Shown in pieces: positions 26,601 to 32,738 of a stretch of DNA of 64,000 bases. The translations under genes were made by a program, and so were the position numbers. The DNA lies in the NCBI GenBank assembly GCA_965227255.1, contig CBDDFS010000003.1, positions 1 through 64,000 of the forward strand, written 5' to 3'. Source of the stretch: CBDDFS01 sp965227255. Its GTDB lineage: Bacteria > Bacteroidota > Bacteroidia > Flavobacteriales_E > Vicingaceae. The notes beneath the pieces were generated by a model. The model had not been told where the DNA came from. It ran no database searches and saw nothing but the letters and a program-made list of their open reading frames with translations. Within the stretch, counting starts at the first letter, position 1, and each line of letters begins with the position of its first letter.

Positions 26601-26802
26601 CCTGCCTGAAATTTGACCCATTCTTTTTGATGTCAATTTTGGCACCATCCAATCTTTTCTTGTCATCTTGAGAAGAAACCGTGCCTTCCAACACCAAATT
26701 CCATGGCGCCTGGGCATGTGTTTCGCCAGCCGAAAACAAAAGCAAAAGGGCTGCTATTAAAGCGCCCACGAAAGAATTGAATATGTTCCTTATCATCCTC
26801 AT
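20656..26802 (-). CDS. Giant exported TPR-like repeat protein in the B12 uptake locus
   Basis: The product is about 2,048 residues. A signal peptide (MIRNIFNSFVGALIAALLL...) precedes a carboxypeptidase-regulatory-like beta domain (APWNLVLEGTVSSQDD, GPKGDFEISLPPNAKYML) and a short DFTYDKAYTK motif. From about residue 185 to 1635 there are some 24 helical repeats of the pattern YxxAIxxADxAFxxxDYxxAK, YxxAxxxKPDExYPxxQI, mostly 57 residues long and later 70 with Ala-rich linkers. The last ~415 residues are highly charged, coiled-coil-like sequence ending in a small module (VVKRIVVTGENIDEYKK, YYKWGGIFYQKNG). No T9SS sorting domain was recognised. The gene overlaps btuF by 4 nt. Start: ATG at 26802 chosen; GTG at 26811 and ATG at 26796 are alternatives. 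Function is unknown; a periplasmic scaffold is my guess. Confidence 0.88.
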   Translation of the reverse strand: MRMIRNIFNSFVGALIAALLLLFSAGETHAQAPWNLVLEGTVSSQDDKKRLDGAKIDIKKNGSNFRQVTTGPKGDFEISLPPNAKYMLIFSYDGHVSKRIAFNTSNVPPEMTEGGDFLFRFDMSLFREREGLDVSILSKPLAEIKFEGDAQDFTYDKAYTKSVQAQMDKLRSDLEAMEEEYEDAMSDGDKAMSKGEYSLAKTYFAAALAVKKGDEAAQSKLDDAQKKYAKAREEKEKEDAYNEAIEMAEMALSDDDLKEAEANFELALDAKPGDLYAKGELKKIRDNLANEAKAEQAYITAIGKADAALAVNDYLTAKAEYTKANEAKPSDEYAKGQLAHVEDLLLADAKKESDYIKAIERGESSLENKDYEAAKAAFTQASEIKPDEKYPKQQLTEIETLLAEIALLNKGYDEAIKQGDAALAREEYDAAKKSYEDALGLKPDQKYPQEQIALINDKVAEMDRLAKEYDELIKDADARFDSKDYVAAKAEYQKALDIKPNESHPAARIDEITKILEKEHQIEEDYKAAIANADGAFNAKDYNSAKFEYEAASKLKPDESYPKEQIAKCDEFLADAAKLEEDYKNAIAEGDAKMQSEDFEAAKTSYTAALALKPDEEYPKKQLDIIDEKLVALANLNKEYDAAIAEADKQYDAGELEGAKENYQKALDMKPSEEYPKERIAAITTALADAQKKEEEYQNFIAEADGALGNKEYDAAMAAYKSASGLKPDEKYPQEKIAEIEKITADLAETQKAYDEAIAKADEAFNANELEKALPLYQEAAGIKEGESYPVEQITLIEGKLEDLKKQDENYAAAIAAAEAAEKGGDLGTALGEFKKASDIKPDEEYPKEKIDAIGALMAENEKNDKAYAEAIALADQARDGEEYDIAMTQYQKASDIKPDEEYPKEQLKKVEELKAASLAAIALAQKQDEDYNKLVGEGDALFAEQKYEDSKKKYQEALDVKPTEEYPKTKIAEIDKAMASLMAQQEKDEAYAEHISVADKAFKSKDWETAKLNYKEAQAVKPEESYPGDQLLAIETAIAEEAALASQAAKDEKYATAIAAGDQAFKSEDWETAKSSYNEAKSVKPEETYPDEQLKAIDEAIAAAGALAAKEAAEAAAKEKQAKYDAAIATADKAFKAEDWETAKASYNEAKSVKPEETYPDEQLKAIDEAIAAAGALAAKEAADAAAKEKQAKYDAAIAAADKAFKAEDWETAKSSYNEAKSVKPEETYPDEQLKAIDEAIAAAGALAAKEAAEAAAKEKQAKYDAAISTGDKAFKAKDWETAKSSYNEAKSVKPEETYPDEQLRAIDEAIAAASALAAKEAAEAAAKKKEEQYQSFIGAADKAFAKKEWDNAISNYQQASNVKPEESYPKEQIKLAQGELAAANEKETEEKYAAFISTADRAFKSEDWTSAKTNYNSALSVKPNEVYPKDQIKRIDEAIAKEQAIALENQNDESYNQAIGDADQLYKNKEWQASKSKYQEALDYKPQESYPKERIAIIDKKLNAMADDAKKDAQYEALIAEADASFDNEDYKAAKRKYQEALAIKTAPHPKNRIAEIDEMEGAKAAAALAAQRAADQKKAQFNSLVAAGDKEFSAKNYDNAKLKYQQALGVKPGAPYPKKKIDEIEDILSKDQDVVVATTPKKEASGMSDEEIAAMMLAWQAERDKAKVERMDQYKSDVKETSDDRIQNADDRRDEAANDIKDLESDIAASNKAGKDRNLEEAALVEEFRQDQQKYQGDLNKDADDSRQVVYADIEENQEGQRKMKEEGNELYKINTEKSTTEKIEQIETQRERNEDAYAGVIVASESLVELEGDLRDDRENSKEHYMQDVERIQRENEMVVATVQTWKGDNEEARMDAYDDIVQLENDIHEFNSDNAESYMENTKKYNEQVEELSEYRGDKNQEAEESRTKAYNDIEDYTKEVGELTEERHNRYDKHNEEIRREGEAIIDQEAQRVADADERRMQFDRDFYTGEKKPRYPELAREYSQGVTEETYQEDEAFVVKRIVVTGENIDEYKKIYYKWGGIFYQKNGRDITETVWNTETE
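22880..23640 (-). repeat. Near-identical 210-bp tandem units inside the giant gene
   Basis: Four consecutive 70-residue units are almost identical at DNA level. The block 23029-23178 matches 23449-23598, two units away (420 bp), with one mismatch over about 150 bp. The intervening unit is more different. This indicates recent duplication or conversion by a two-unit step. Confidence 0.85.
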
Positions 26803-26900
26803 CCGCAACACACAAATATCGCAATTCTCATGAAAGAAGAATAGTCGATGAATTTATGTTTCAACGGCTATTTTAACAAATTGTTGCAGCCATATTTTTC

Positions 26901-27416
26901 CTATTGATTTCGGAATTTTTTCAACTCCTCCATTCTGGCTTTTGTGTATTCCATGTCATATTCAAAATCATAGGACTCTTCACTGAAATAAATCTTGGCA
27001 AGAGGCTCATCAAGGATGGAGTAATCCACTCCCTTTTCTTTCTCAAAAAGGCCGACATCAAAGCGAAACAGCCAGTCGCCTCCTTCGGCAGCTTGCTCAG
27101 GCACATTATATGTGTTGAATTGGAGTCTTTTCGAAACCATTTTTTTCGAAGAAAAAACAAGCAAATAATCACCATCAGGAGCCAGGTCAATTTTAAACTC
27201 CCCTTTTTCATTGGTCTTGAACACACCGTATTTTGACCCTTCATTCTTCACGACAATCTTTGCTTTTTCTATTGGCGTTTCAGTTTCTCCCTGATGACTG
27301 ACAGATCCCTCCAATACCAGTTTCCATTCAGTTTGGGCAGTAACGTCTCTGACAAACATGACCATGATGAATATTAAAAATGCCGATGCAATCGTGTATA
27401 AAGAGTATAATTTCAT
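26901..27416 (-). CDS. Small exported carboxypeptidase-regulatory-domain protein, relative of the giant N-terminus
   Basis: From the ATG at 27416 this 171-residue protein has a signal peptide (MKLYSLYTIASAFLIFIMVM) and a single CarboxypepD-regulatory-like domain: TEWKLVLEGSVSHQGE, NEKGEFKIDLAPDGDYLLVF, KRLQFNTYNVPEQAAEGGD. It closes with the motif DFEYDMEYTKARMEEL. The whole mature protein aligns with the first ~170 residues of the giant protein encoded 99 bases downstream, so it is a standalone copy of that N-terminus. An upstream in-frame ATG at 27458 lies only 5 bases after a terminator and is less likely. Function is unknown. Confidence 0.8.
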   Translation of the reverse strand: MKLYSLYTIASAFLIFIMVMFVRDVTAQTEWKLVLEGSVSHQGETETPIEKAKIVVKNEGSKYGVFKTNEKGEFKIDLAPDGDYLLVFSSKKMVSKRLQFNTYNVPEQAAEGGDWLFRFDVGLFEKEKGVDYSILDEPLAKIYFSEESYDFEYDMEYTKARMEELKKFRNQ

Positions 27417-27462
27417 TTTACTTCTGAGTATTCTTCGATCAAGTTCTTTTTCATTCATAACT

Positions 27463-27492
27463 AAAAAAGCCGTTGAGTAAATCTCAACGGCT
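27463..27492 (-). terminator. Terminator or attenuator between the BtuG-like gene and the giant-gene unit
   Basis: A perfect 10-bp stem (AGCCGTTGAG / CTCAACGGCT) with a 5-base loop is followed on the minus strand by six T. It begins 24 bases after the BtuG-like stop and ends just before the next gene. Confidence 0.85.
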
Positions 27493-27515
27493 ATAGTATT
27501 CAAATATAGATGAAT

Positions 27516-28574
27516 TTATCGGAAGACAAAACCATTCGGAGCCACGCCGGCTTCAAAGGATTTGATCTGGTTTCCGTCAATGTCATATACATGCACCATG
27601 CCCTTTGCCGTATAATCTTTAGCGTCAGACACATAAATCTCAGTACTTTCAGGATCTACTCCCAATCCATAGGCTGCACTGTAATTTTCGGCATTCGGAA
27701 TGAACTCGAGGCTCATACCATCATTGACTGAAGTCTTCGATACTCTGTCGGTCAACACAAACAGAATACCACCTCCTCCATTCATAGCGATCTTTTTAGG
27801 ATAAGTTGAACCTGGAAGGAAATCATTCTGTACTTCGATAGCACCACTTGTTGGGTTAATTCTCAAAATAGCCGCTTCTATGCTGTTCCATGACTCGCCT
27901 TCACAAAGAACCCATAGCTTACCATTTTTATCCTCAAGAATCTGAGTAGGTGCTTCCGGAGTGTTGATTTCATCTTCCAGGGCAAGACTTTCTTTGTTGT
28001 AAACGAGAATTTTGTTTTTGCCCTTGTTGGCAACAAAGATCTTATCTCCTTTGAGATGCATTCCTTCACACCAATTGTCGACAGCAATACTGCTCTCAAT
28101 CATATTTGTATTGGTATTGACAACATCAATGGTATTGGCAACAGGAACTGAATCAGGACCGAAGGCCAAATTTGTAACCAAAGCCTTGCCATTTCCGAGA
28201 TCAAGAAAGTATCTCGGAGAAGTAAAACCTGTGATCGTTGCTTCCGATTTAAAAGTGTTTTTCTTGACTACCTCTATTTTTCCAGAATTGTTAACAACAA
28301 GATAATAGTACGAGTCGTTTTCACCGATCGACTGCAGCACATCACCAACAAAAAGACCATCATTCATACTCCTGAATAGATTGTCAGTTTTTTCATCGTC
28401 ATTACTGAATAAGGTCACCGTGGCATTACTTGCATTAAAAGCACCTTCGTTTACAACTAAAACACCGCTGTCGAGCTTCTTACTTCCCCCACCGTTGCTT
28501 CCTCCGTCATCTTCCTTCTGACAGGCGCTGAATATTACTACGGCCGCTATGGCCAACATGGTTTTGATCTTCAT
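27516..28574 (-). CDS. btuG: BtuG-like surface lipoprotein (DUF5074/YncE-type beta-propeller)
   Basis: The 352-residue lipoprotein (lipobox VIFSAC) is built of repeating propeller blades (GFTSPRYFLDLGNGKALVTN, GDKIFVANKGKNKILVYN, STEIYVSDAKDYTAKGMVHVYD). In Bacteroides, BtuG is a surface propeller that captures B12 with very high affinity and sits on BtuB; it is encoded next to btuB under cobalamin control, as here. The residues after the lipid cysteine (QKEDD) resemble the known surface-export signal of this phylum. It follows btuB by 14 bases and is closed by the hairpin at 27463-27492. Ligand identity is inferred from context. Confidence 0.85.
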   Translation of the reverse strand: MKIKTMLAIAAVVIFSACQKEDDGGSNGGGSKKLDSGVLVVNEGAFNASNATVTLFSNDDEKTDNLFRSMNDGLFVGDVLQSIGENDSYYYLVVNNSGKIEVVKKNTFKSEATITGFTSPRYFLDLGNGKALVTNLAFGPDSVPVANTIDVVNTNTNMIESSIAVDNWCEGMHLKGDKIFVANKGKNKILVYNKESLALEDEINTPEAPTQILEDKNGKLWVLCEGESWNSIEAAILRINPTSGAIEVQNDFLPGSTYPKKIAMNGGGGILFVLTDRVSKTSVNDGMSLEFIPNAENYSAAYGLGVDPESTEIYVSDAKDYTAKGMVHVYDIDGNQIKSFEAGVAPNGFVFR

Positions 28575-28588
28575 TTTTGTTTAGAGAA

Positions 28589-30538
28589 TTAATTAATATG
28601 ATACATAAAACTGATTGTATAGTTCTGCAGTGGCATTGGCATGTTTACCACATACTGATATTCTTCATTGAAAAGGTTATTAATCCTGAAACTCAGGACA
28701 GACCTTGATTTATCAAATCTGAAATGTCTTCCAAATTCGAGTCTGGCCGGAGCCGAATACGGCAGGAATTCCGAATTATCTGTATTGATATAAACTCTAC
28801 CCGTGTATGACTGACTGTAATTCGCAAAGTATCTTCCTTTTGTTACCTGGAACATCAGAAAGAGTTTGTGATCCGGTATATAGACCTGCTGGTTTCCTGT
28901 GTATTCCGGATTGTTGGCATCTTCCTGAATCCTTGAGTCGACATAGGTATACCCCACCTTAAACGTATTGTTCCAGGACTTCAGGTTTAGCATGAATTCA
29001 TTCTCAATTTCAATACCGCTGTTTTGAACCGCTTTCACGTTTTGCGGTGTCCATATTCCGTCTGCTCCAGGTGCCCAGTAAATAAGATTCTGTACATCGG
29101 CATAAAATGCTGAAATAATGTAGCGGTAATTCCATGGCCTTTCTTTTTTACGATGTATTAAAGTGTGATCAAAGCTGATCTCTCCGGATACAGATTCTTC
29201 ATTCTCCAGGTCCGGATTTCCAGCACTCAGCCAAAATCTCTCATTAAAAGTTGGGTACCTCACATTTATTCCGGCATTGAAATAAAGCCACATAGAAGAA
29301 TTGCGTCTGTTTGGCATATAACCGGCTGAAAATGAGGGTAAAATTAAAGGGTCTGCTCCATCGAAACTTTCGATTCTGGCACCTGCCTTCAAAAACCAAC
29401 TGGACCAATATTGAAATCTAAAGGATTGATAAAAGCTGATCAGATCTTGTTGTTTCAGCTCTTCATAATTATTGGTTTCTGCTTCCTGTAGGTCATATCG
29501 AAATTGACTCTCTGAAAACCAGGCTTGTCCAAGTTTGTATTCACTATGAATCAAATTATTCCAAGCCCTGATCTTGTTGCGACTATCGATGAGTGAAACA
29601 GGCTTTATGTAAGTCATGAAGTCCTCAAGCACCATGCTGCTCGCATTCAGAATGAACTTATCCTTCTTGCCCTTGTAATTATATGAGACCTTGAACCTAT
29701 TCCAGAGATCATATTGACTGGCATCTCCATGATTGGCACCCATAGACGCAGGAACCTCACGTTTTGAGTCTAGATGCCAATATGAAAACTTAAAAGAGCT
29801 TCTTTCACCGGGTTCGATCAATAAATAGGGCATCCACTGAAAGCGCCGGTAGGCGGCATTCTCTCTGTTATCGATCTCATTTCTGTTGGCTTCATTTACG
29901 AATTCGAAGTCATTATCTGATTCTGTATAATAGACCGACGAAACGAAGGTCAGTTTCTTGTTTTTGGAAACAAATCCGATATCAAAAGGCAGTGTTTTTG
30001 TATTAAAGCTTCCATATTGTAGTCCCGTTCTGACAAAGACCACCTGTTTCTCTTTGTTCTGATACTGGTCAAGGTCCGGGTACTGTTCTATATCCAGAAT
30101 ACCGCCTATTCCACCTGAGGCGAAATTCAATGAATAGGCCCCTTTCATCATTCTTGCCTCTACTGATGTGCCAAAATTCATCAAGGACATATCGGTTAGG
30201 CCCAATTGTGAATTGTCTACAGACATGCCTTCCCAGAAAATTCTGGTGTGATTGGCTGAGTTCCCCCTGTAACTTAAAGTAGAAACCGATCCCGGACCAT
30301 AATCCTTGATATAAATGACGCTGTTCTGATTCAGAAAATCTCCCGCATCAAGTGTATTATAAGAAGCGTATTCCAGCGAGTCAAAATGGATGCTGTGGTC
30401 GTGAGTAATGACTTCAACATAACATTCCTCAACCTGAACTTCGTCCAAAGCAAGCGTATCTATCTGAGCGTGGAGGCTTGAATGGAAACCGACAGATAAT
30501 GTAAAAAACCAAAAACCAAGAGGAAATTTCCTCATCAT
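28589..30538 (-). CDS. btuB: TonB-dependent cobalamin receptor (BtuB-like)
   Basis: The 649-residue outer-membrane receptor has a signal peptide (ending SSLHAQ), a TonB-box-like DTLALDEVQVEE, a plug domain (LDAGDFLNQNSVIYIKDYG, STLSYRGNSANHTRIFWEG, FASGGIGGILDIEQYP) and a beta-barrel ending in a typical alternating strand (PLQNYTISFMYHIN). It is the first gene after a cobalamin riboswitch, which identifies the substrate as B12 or a corrinoid. The barrel is full length. Start ATG at 30538; a second ATG follows at once. Confidence 0.95.
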   Translation of the reverse strand: MMRKFPLGFWFFTLSVGFHSSLHAQIDTLALDEVQVEECYVEVITHDHSIHFDSLEYASYNTLDAGDFLNQNSVIYIKDYGPGSVSTLSYRGNSANHTRIFWEGMSVDNSQLGLTDMSLMNFGTSVEARMMKGAYSLNFASGGIGGILDIEQYPDLDQYQNKEKQVVFVRTGLQYGSFNTKTLPFDIGFVSKNKKLTFVSSVYYTESDNDFEFVNEANRNEIDNRENAAYRRFQWMPYLLIEPGERSSFKFSYWHLDSKREVPASMGANHGDASQYDLWNRFKVSYNYKGKKDKFILNASSMVLEDFMTYIKPVSLIDSRNKIRAWNNLIHSEYKLGQAWFSESQFRYDLQEAETNNYEELKQQDLISFYQSFRFQYWSSWFLKAGARIESFDGADPLILPSFSAGYMPNRRNSSMWLYFNAGINVRYPTFNERFWLSAGNPDLENEESVSGEISFDHTLIHRKKERPWNYRYIISAFYADVQNLIYWAPGADGIWTPQNVKAVQNSGIEIENEFMLNLKSWNNTFKVGYTYVDSRIQEDANNPEYTGNQQVYIPDHKLFLMFQVTKGRYFANYSQSYTGRVYINTDNSEFLPYSAPARLEFGRHFRFDKSRSVLSFRINNLFNEEYQYVVNMPMPLQNYTISFMYHIN

Positions 30539-30576
30539 ATTTCGCTTTTAGCCCGAAAGCATTTTTAAAAATACAT

Positions 30577-30720
30577 GGCAGGTCTTCTGACTAACCCCAC
30601 AATCAACGGCCTTCCCTTTCACAGAAAAGTGGCAAAGTATCGTTGACCTCACGGAGATCACAGCAGCGGGTACTGTTCAGGATTCTAACCTGATTCCCTT
30701 TTCATTCGGAATGCGAAAAC
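30577..30720 (-). promoter_or_regulatory. Cobalamin (B12) riboswitch
   Basis: The minus strand carries the family landmarks in order: AAAAGGGAATCAGG, GAATCCTGAACAGTACCCGC, TGCCACTTTTCTGTGAAAGG, GGGAAGGCC and the B12 box AGTCAGAAGACCTGCC at 30592-30577. It lies 38 bases before the btuB start. Binding of adenosylcobalamin is expected to switch btuB off. Boundaries are approximate. Confidence 0.96.
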
Positions 30721-30739
30721 ATTACGAATACCACTTCGA

Positions 30740-30747
30740 CAAAAGTA
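30740..30747 (-). promoter_or_regulatory. -7 box driving the riboswitch-btuB transcript
   Basis: The minus strand reads TACTTTTG, a full TAnnTTTG match, ending about 20 bases before the first riboswitch elements. No -33 TTG was found at a good distance. Confidence 0.5.
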
Positions 30748-30856
30748 TAATTATTATCCGAAAGACTGGAATGATCTAATCTTATTATGAATCTTTTTTC
30801 AACATCAAGCGTAAAAAAGTCTCTGTTCAAAATTACAAGGCCTAAATTCAAAGTTT

Positions 30857-30864
30857 TATCTTTG
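30857..30864 (+). promoter_or_regulatory. Possible -7 box before the 30908 gene
   Basis: TATCTTTG matches TAnnTTTG and lies 43 bases before the ATG at 30908. No -33 element was seen, so support is limited. Confidence 0.4.
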
Positions 30865-30907
30865 GAGATAGTAAGCCGCAGTTTTGGCATAATAATTTGA
30901 AACTGAT

Positions 30908-31411
30908 ATGAGGAAGTTGATGATGATAGTGTTGATTGGAAGTGTCTTCCTGGGCGCTAAAGGAGATGATTTGAGGGCCTTTAAGTTTGAAGGAAAGGTA
31001 TCAGACAGGTCAAGTGGCAATCCGCTTGAAGGATATGTTGTTGAGGTATATGAGGGAAACAAAGTTGTTCAAACACCTGAAGTGAGTAAGAAAGGAGAAT
31101 TCAGCACTGAATTATTTGCAGGCTCCTGGTATACCATTGATGTGAGTCTGGAAGGATATTATCCGAAAAGAGTTGTAGTTCATACCAATGTGCCGGAAGA
31201 AATTAAAAAAGTACCGACATTTAAGTTTGAGCTTGAGTTGATTCATACCTCTGAATACGATTTCCTTGAGAATCAGGATCCGCTGGCTACATCCATATTT
31301 GACTTCCCTTATGTGATCTTCGAGTGGGATACCGACATGGAGGACTTCAATTACAGAAGAGCCTATACAGAGCATATTAAAGAGAAGTATGCCGAAGTAG
31401 ACGGCATCTAA
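30908..31411 (+). CDS. Exported carboxypeptidase-regulatory-domain protein, third relative of the giant N-terminus
   Basis: The 167-residue protein has a short signal peptide (MRKLMMIVLIGSVFLGAKG) and one regulatory-like beta domain: FKFEGKVSDRSSGNPLEGYV, SKKGEFSTELFAGSWYTIDV, YPKRVVVHTNVPEE. Its C-terminus (FEWDTDMEDFNYRRAYTEHI) matches the DFxYDxxYTK motif that also follows this domain in the proteins at 26901 and 20656. It is divergent from the riboswitch-btuB unit, so it sits at the far edge of the B12 locus. Function is unknown; a link to B12 uptake is inferred from position only. Confidence 0.8.
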   Translation: MRKLMMIVLIGSVFLGAKGDDLRAFKFEGKVSDRSSGNPLEGYVVEVYEGNKVVQTPEVSKKGEFSTELFAGSWYTIDVSLEGYYPKRVVVHTNVPEEIKKVPTFKFELELIHTSEYDFLENQDPLATSIFDFPYVIFEWDTDMEDFNYRRAYTEHIKEKYAEVDGI

Positions 31412-31413
31412 AG

Positions 31414-31500
31414 CTACATTGGGAAGGTTTGCATTGCGATCTCTCCCGCCCTGTTAAAGGCGTCCATATCCAAACCCAGGTCTACGTCACTTCGTCGAAA
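31414..31500 (-). other. Displaced C-terminal coding end of the HMG-CoA lyase gene
   Basis: Past the premature stop at 31482-31484 another frame reads SDVDLGLDMDAFNRAGEI and on to AMQTFPM with a TAG at 31414-31416, two bases from the convergent gene. Joining it to the main frame needs one missing base near 31488-31498, where NYF(D) would run into RSDVDLGL. Confidence 0.75.
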
Positions 31501-32270
31501 TAATTTAAAAGAGCTTCTGTAGGCATGTTGCCTACCAGTTCATCTGAAGCCATGGGGCATCCACCAAAACCTTTCATGGCTCCATCAAAGCGATAGCACC
31601 CATTGGTGTATGCGGCATTGATCTTAACCCTCCATTCCGGTGGTCGAATGTGAATATGCGCTCCCAATTCAATATCAGGATAACGTTTAGTTAGATTGCC
31701 CACGAGATATTCAATGCTTTCTACGGTTGATGTTCCAATAGTATCAGCAAGAGAAACGATTTTGATTCCTCTCTGAGCCATCACATCCATCCAACGAGCA
31801 GCAATCTCTATGTCCCATTCTTCATTGTAAGGATTTCCGAATGCCATGGACAGATATACTACAAGTTCTTTATTCGATTTCACAGAAATGTTCTGAATCA
31901 CATCTATACGCTCAAGTGCTTCTTTGATGCTGGAATTCGTATTTCTCTGCTGAAAAGTCTCAGAAATGGAGAATGGAAAACCGAGATAACTCACTTCATC
32001 AAAATCAGTTGCAATCTCTGCTCCCTTAGAATTGGCTACGATTACAAGCAATTTCGAATTTGTTTGAGAAAGATCCAGCTTTCGAATTACTTCGGCTGTA
32101 TCTTTCATTTGTGGAATGGCCTTCGGAGAAACGAAGCTACCCATGTCCAGTGTATCAAAACCAACTTCCAGCAATGACTGAATATACCTGACCTTCTTAT
32201 CGGTTGGTATAAAGTCGTGAATGCCCTGCATGGCATCACGTGGACATTCTATGATCTTGACCTTAGACAA
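31482..32270 (-). CDS. Hydroxymethylglutaryl-CoA lyase, 3' end frameshifted
   Basis: The TIM-barrel enzyme splits HMG-CoA to acetoacetate and acetyl-CoA in leucine breakdown. Seen are the N-terminal IIECPRDAMQG (Arg of the active site), SFVSPKAIPQM, SLADTIGTSTVES, the metal His pair in GAHIHIRPPEW, and the active-site loop FDGAMKGFGGCPMASDELVG with its Cys. The open frame gives 262 residues and ends at NYFDEVT. The natural end continues in another frame to 31414 for about 285 residues in all, so a single-base deletion or sequence error is likely. The catalytic parts are complete in the shortened product. Confidence 0.88.
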   Translation of the reverse strand: MSKVKIIECPRDAMQGIHDFIPTDKKVRYIQSLLEVGFDTLDMGSFVSPKAIPQMKDTAEVIRKLDLSQTNSKLLVIVANSKGAEIATDFDEVSYLGFPFSISETFQQRNTNSSIKEALERIDVIQNISVKSNKELVVYLSMAFGNPYNEEWDIEIAARWMDVMAQRGIKIVSLADTIGTSTVESIEYLVGNLTKRYPDIELGAHIHIRPPEWRVKINAAYTNGCYRFDGAMKGFGGCPMASDELVGNMPTEALLNYFDEVT

Positions 32271-32294
32271 AATCTATGTATTTGAGATTGAAAC

Positions 32295-32732
32295 TTAGGC
32301 GTCCTTGTTTCCAATGATCAGGATGTTGCAATCCCGAACGCTGGAACCATGTGATTTAGGAGGCGTTGGTAAGATGGTCTTTACTGTGAATTCCTGTGTC
32401 GATTTCACTTCAAAGTCCCACTGCATTGCAAATTCATGCTCTGTATTATCAAAAAGCACATTGCCATCGCTGTCCAGTAATACCACCTGTATCTTTCCCA
32501 GTGTAGCTTTTGAGCAATTGATCAAACGATATTTTTGTCCACCGTTCAACACAACAACCAGGTCGATCTCTTGTCCCTGAGATACATAGCCCCCATACAT
32601 TCTACCACTTACCTGGTAATCTTCCAGCTGATCCTGGCAATTGTTTTTTACGAATGACTTACACTGAGCCTGGGCGGAAAAAGAGGCTATGCTGAGTCCG
32701 GCAAATAACAACAAGTTCTTAATTTTCAACAT
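32295..32732 (-). CDS. Small exported protein of unknown function
   Basis: A 145-residue protein with a clear signal peptide (MLKIKNLLLFAGLSIASFSA, cut near AQAQ) and a mature part rich in beta-strand pattern with four cysteines (CKSFVKNNC near the start, a mid CSKA and a late RDCN). The core reads GQEIDLVVVLNGGQKYRLI and GKIQVVLLDSDGNVLFDN. I do not recognise the family. It lies 6 bases after the lipoprotein gene upstream and 24 bases before HMG-CoA lyase, so it is likely in one transcript with them. Confidence 0.72.
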   Translation of the reverse strand: MLKIKNLLLFAGLSIASFSAQAQCKSFVKNNCQDQLEDYQVSGRMYGGYVSQGQEIDLVVVLNGGQKYRLINCSKATLGKIQVVLLDSDGNVLFDNTEHEFAMQWDFEVKSTQEFTVKTILPTPPKSHGSSVRDCNILIIGNKDA

Positions 32733-32738
32733 CTTTCT

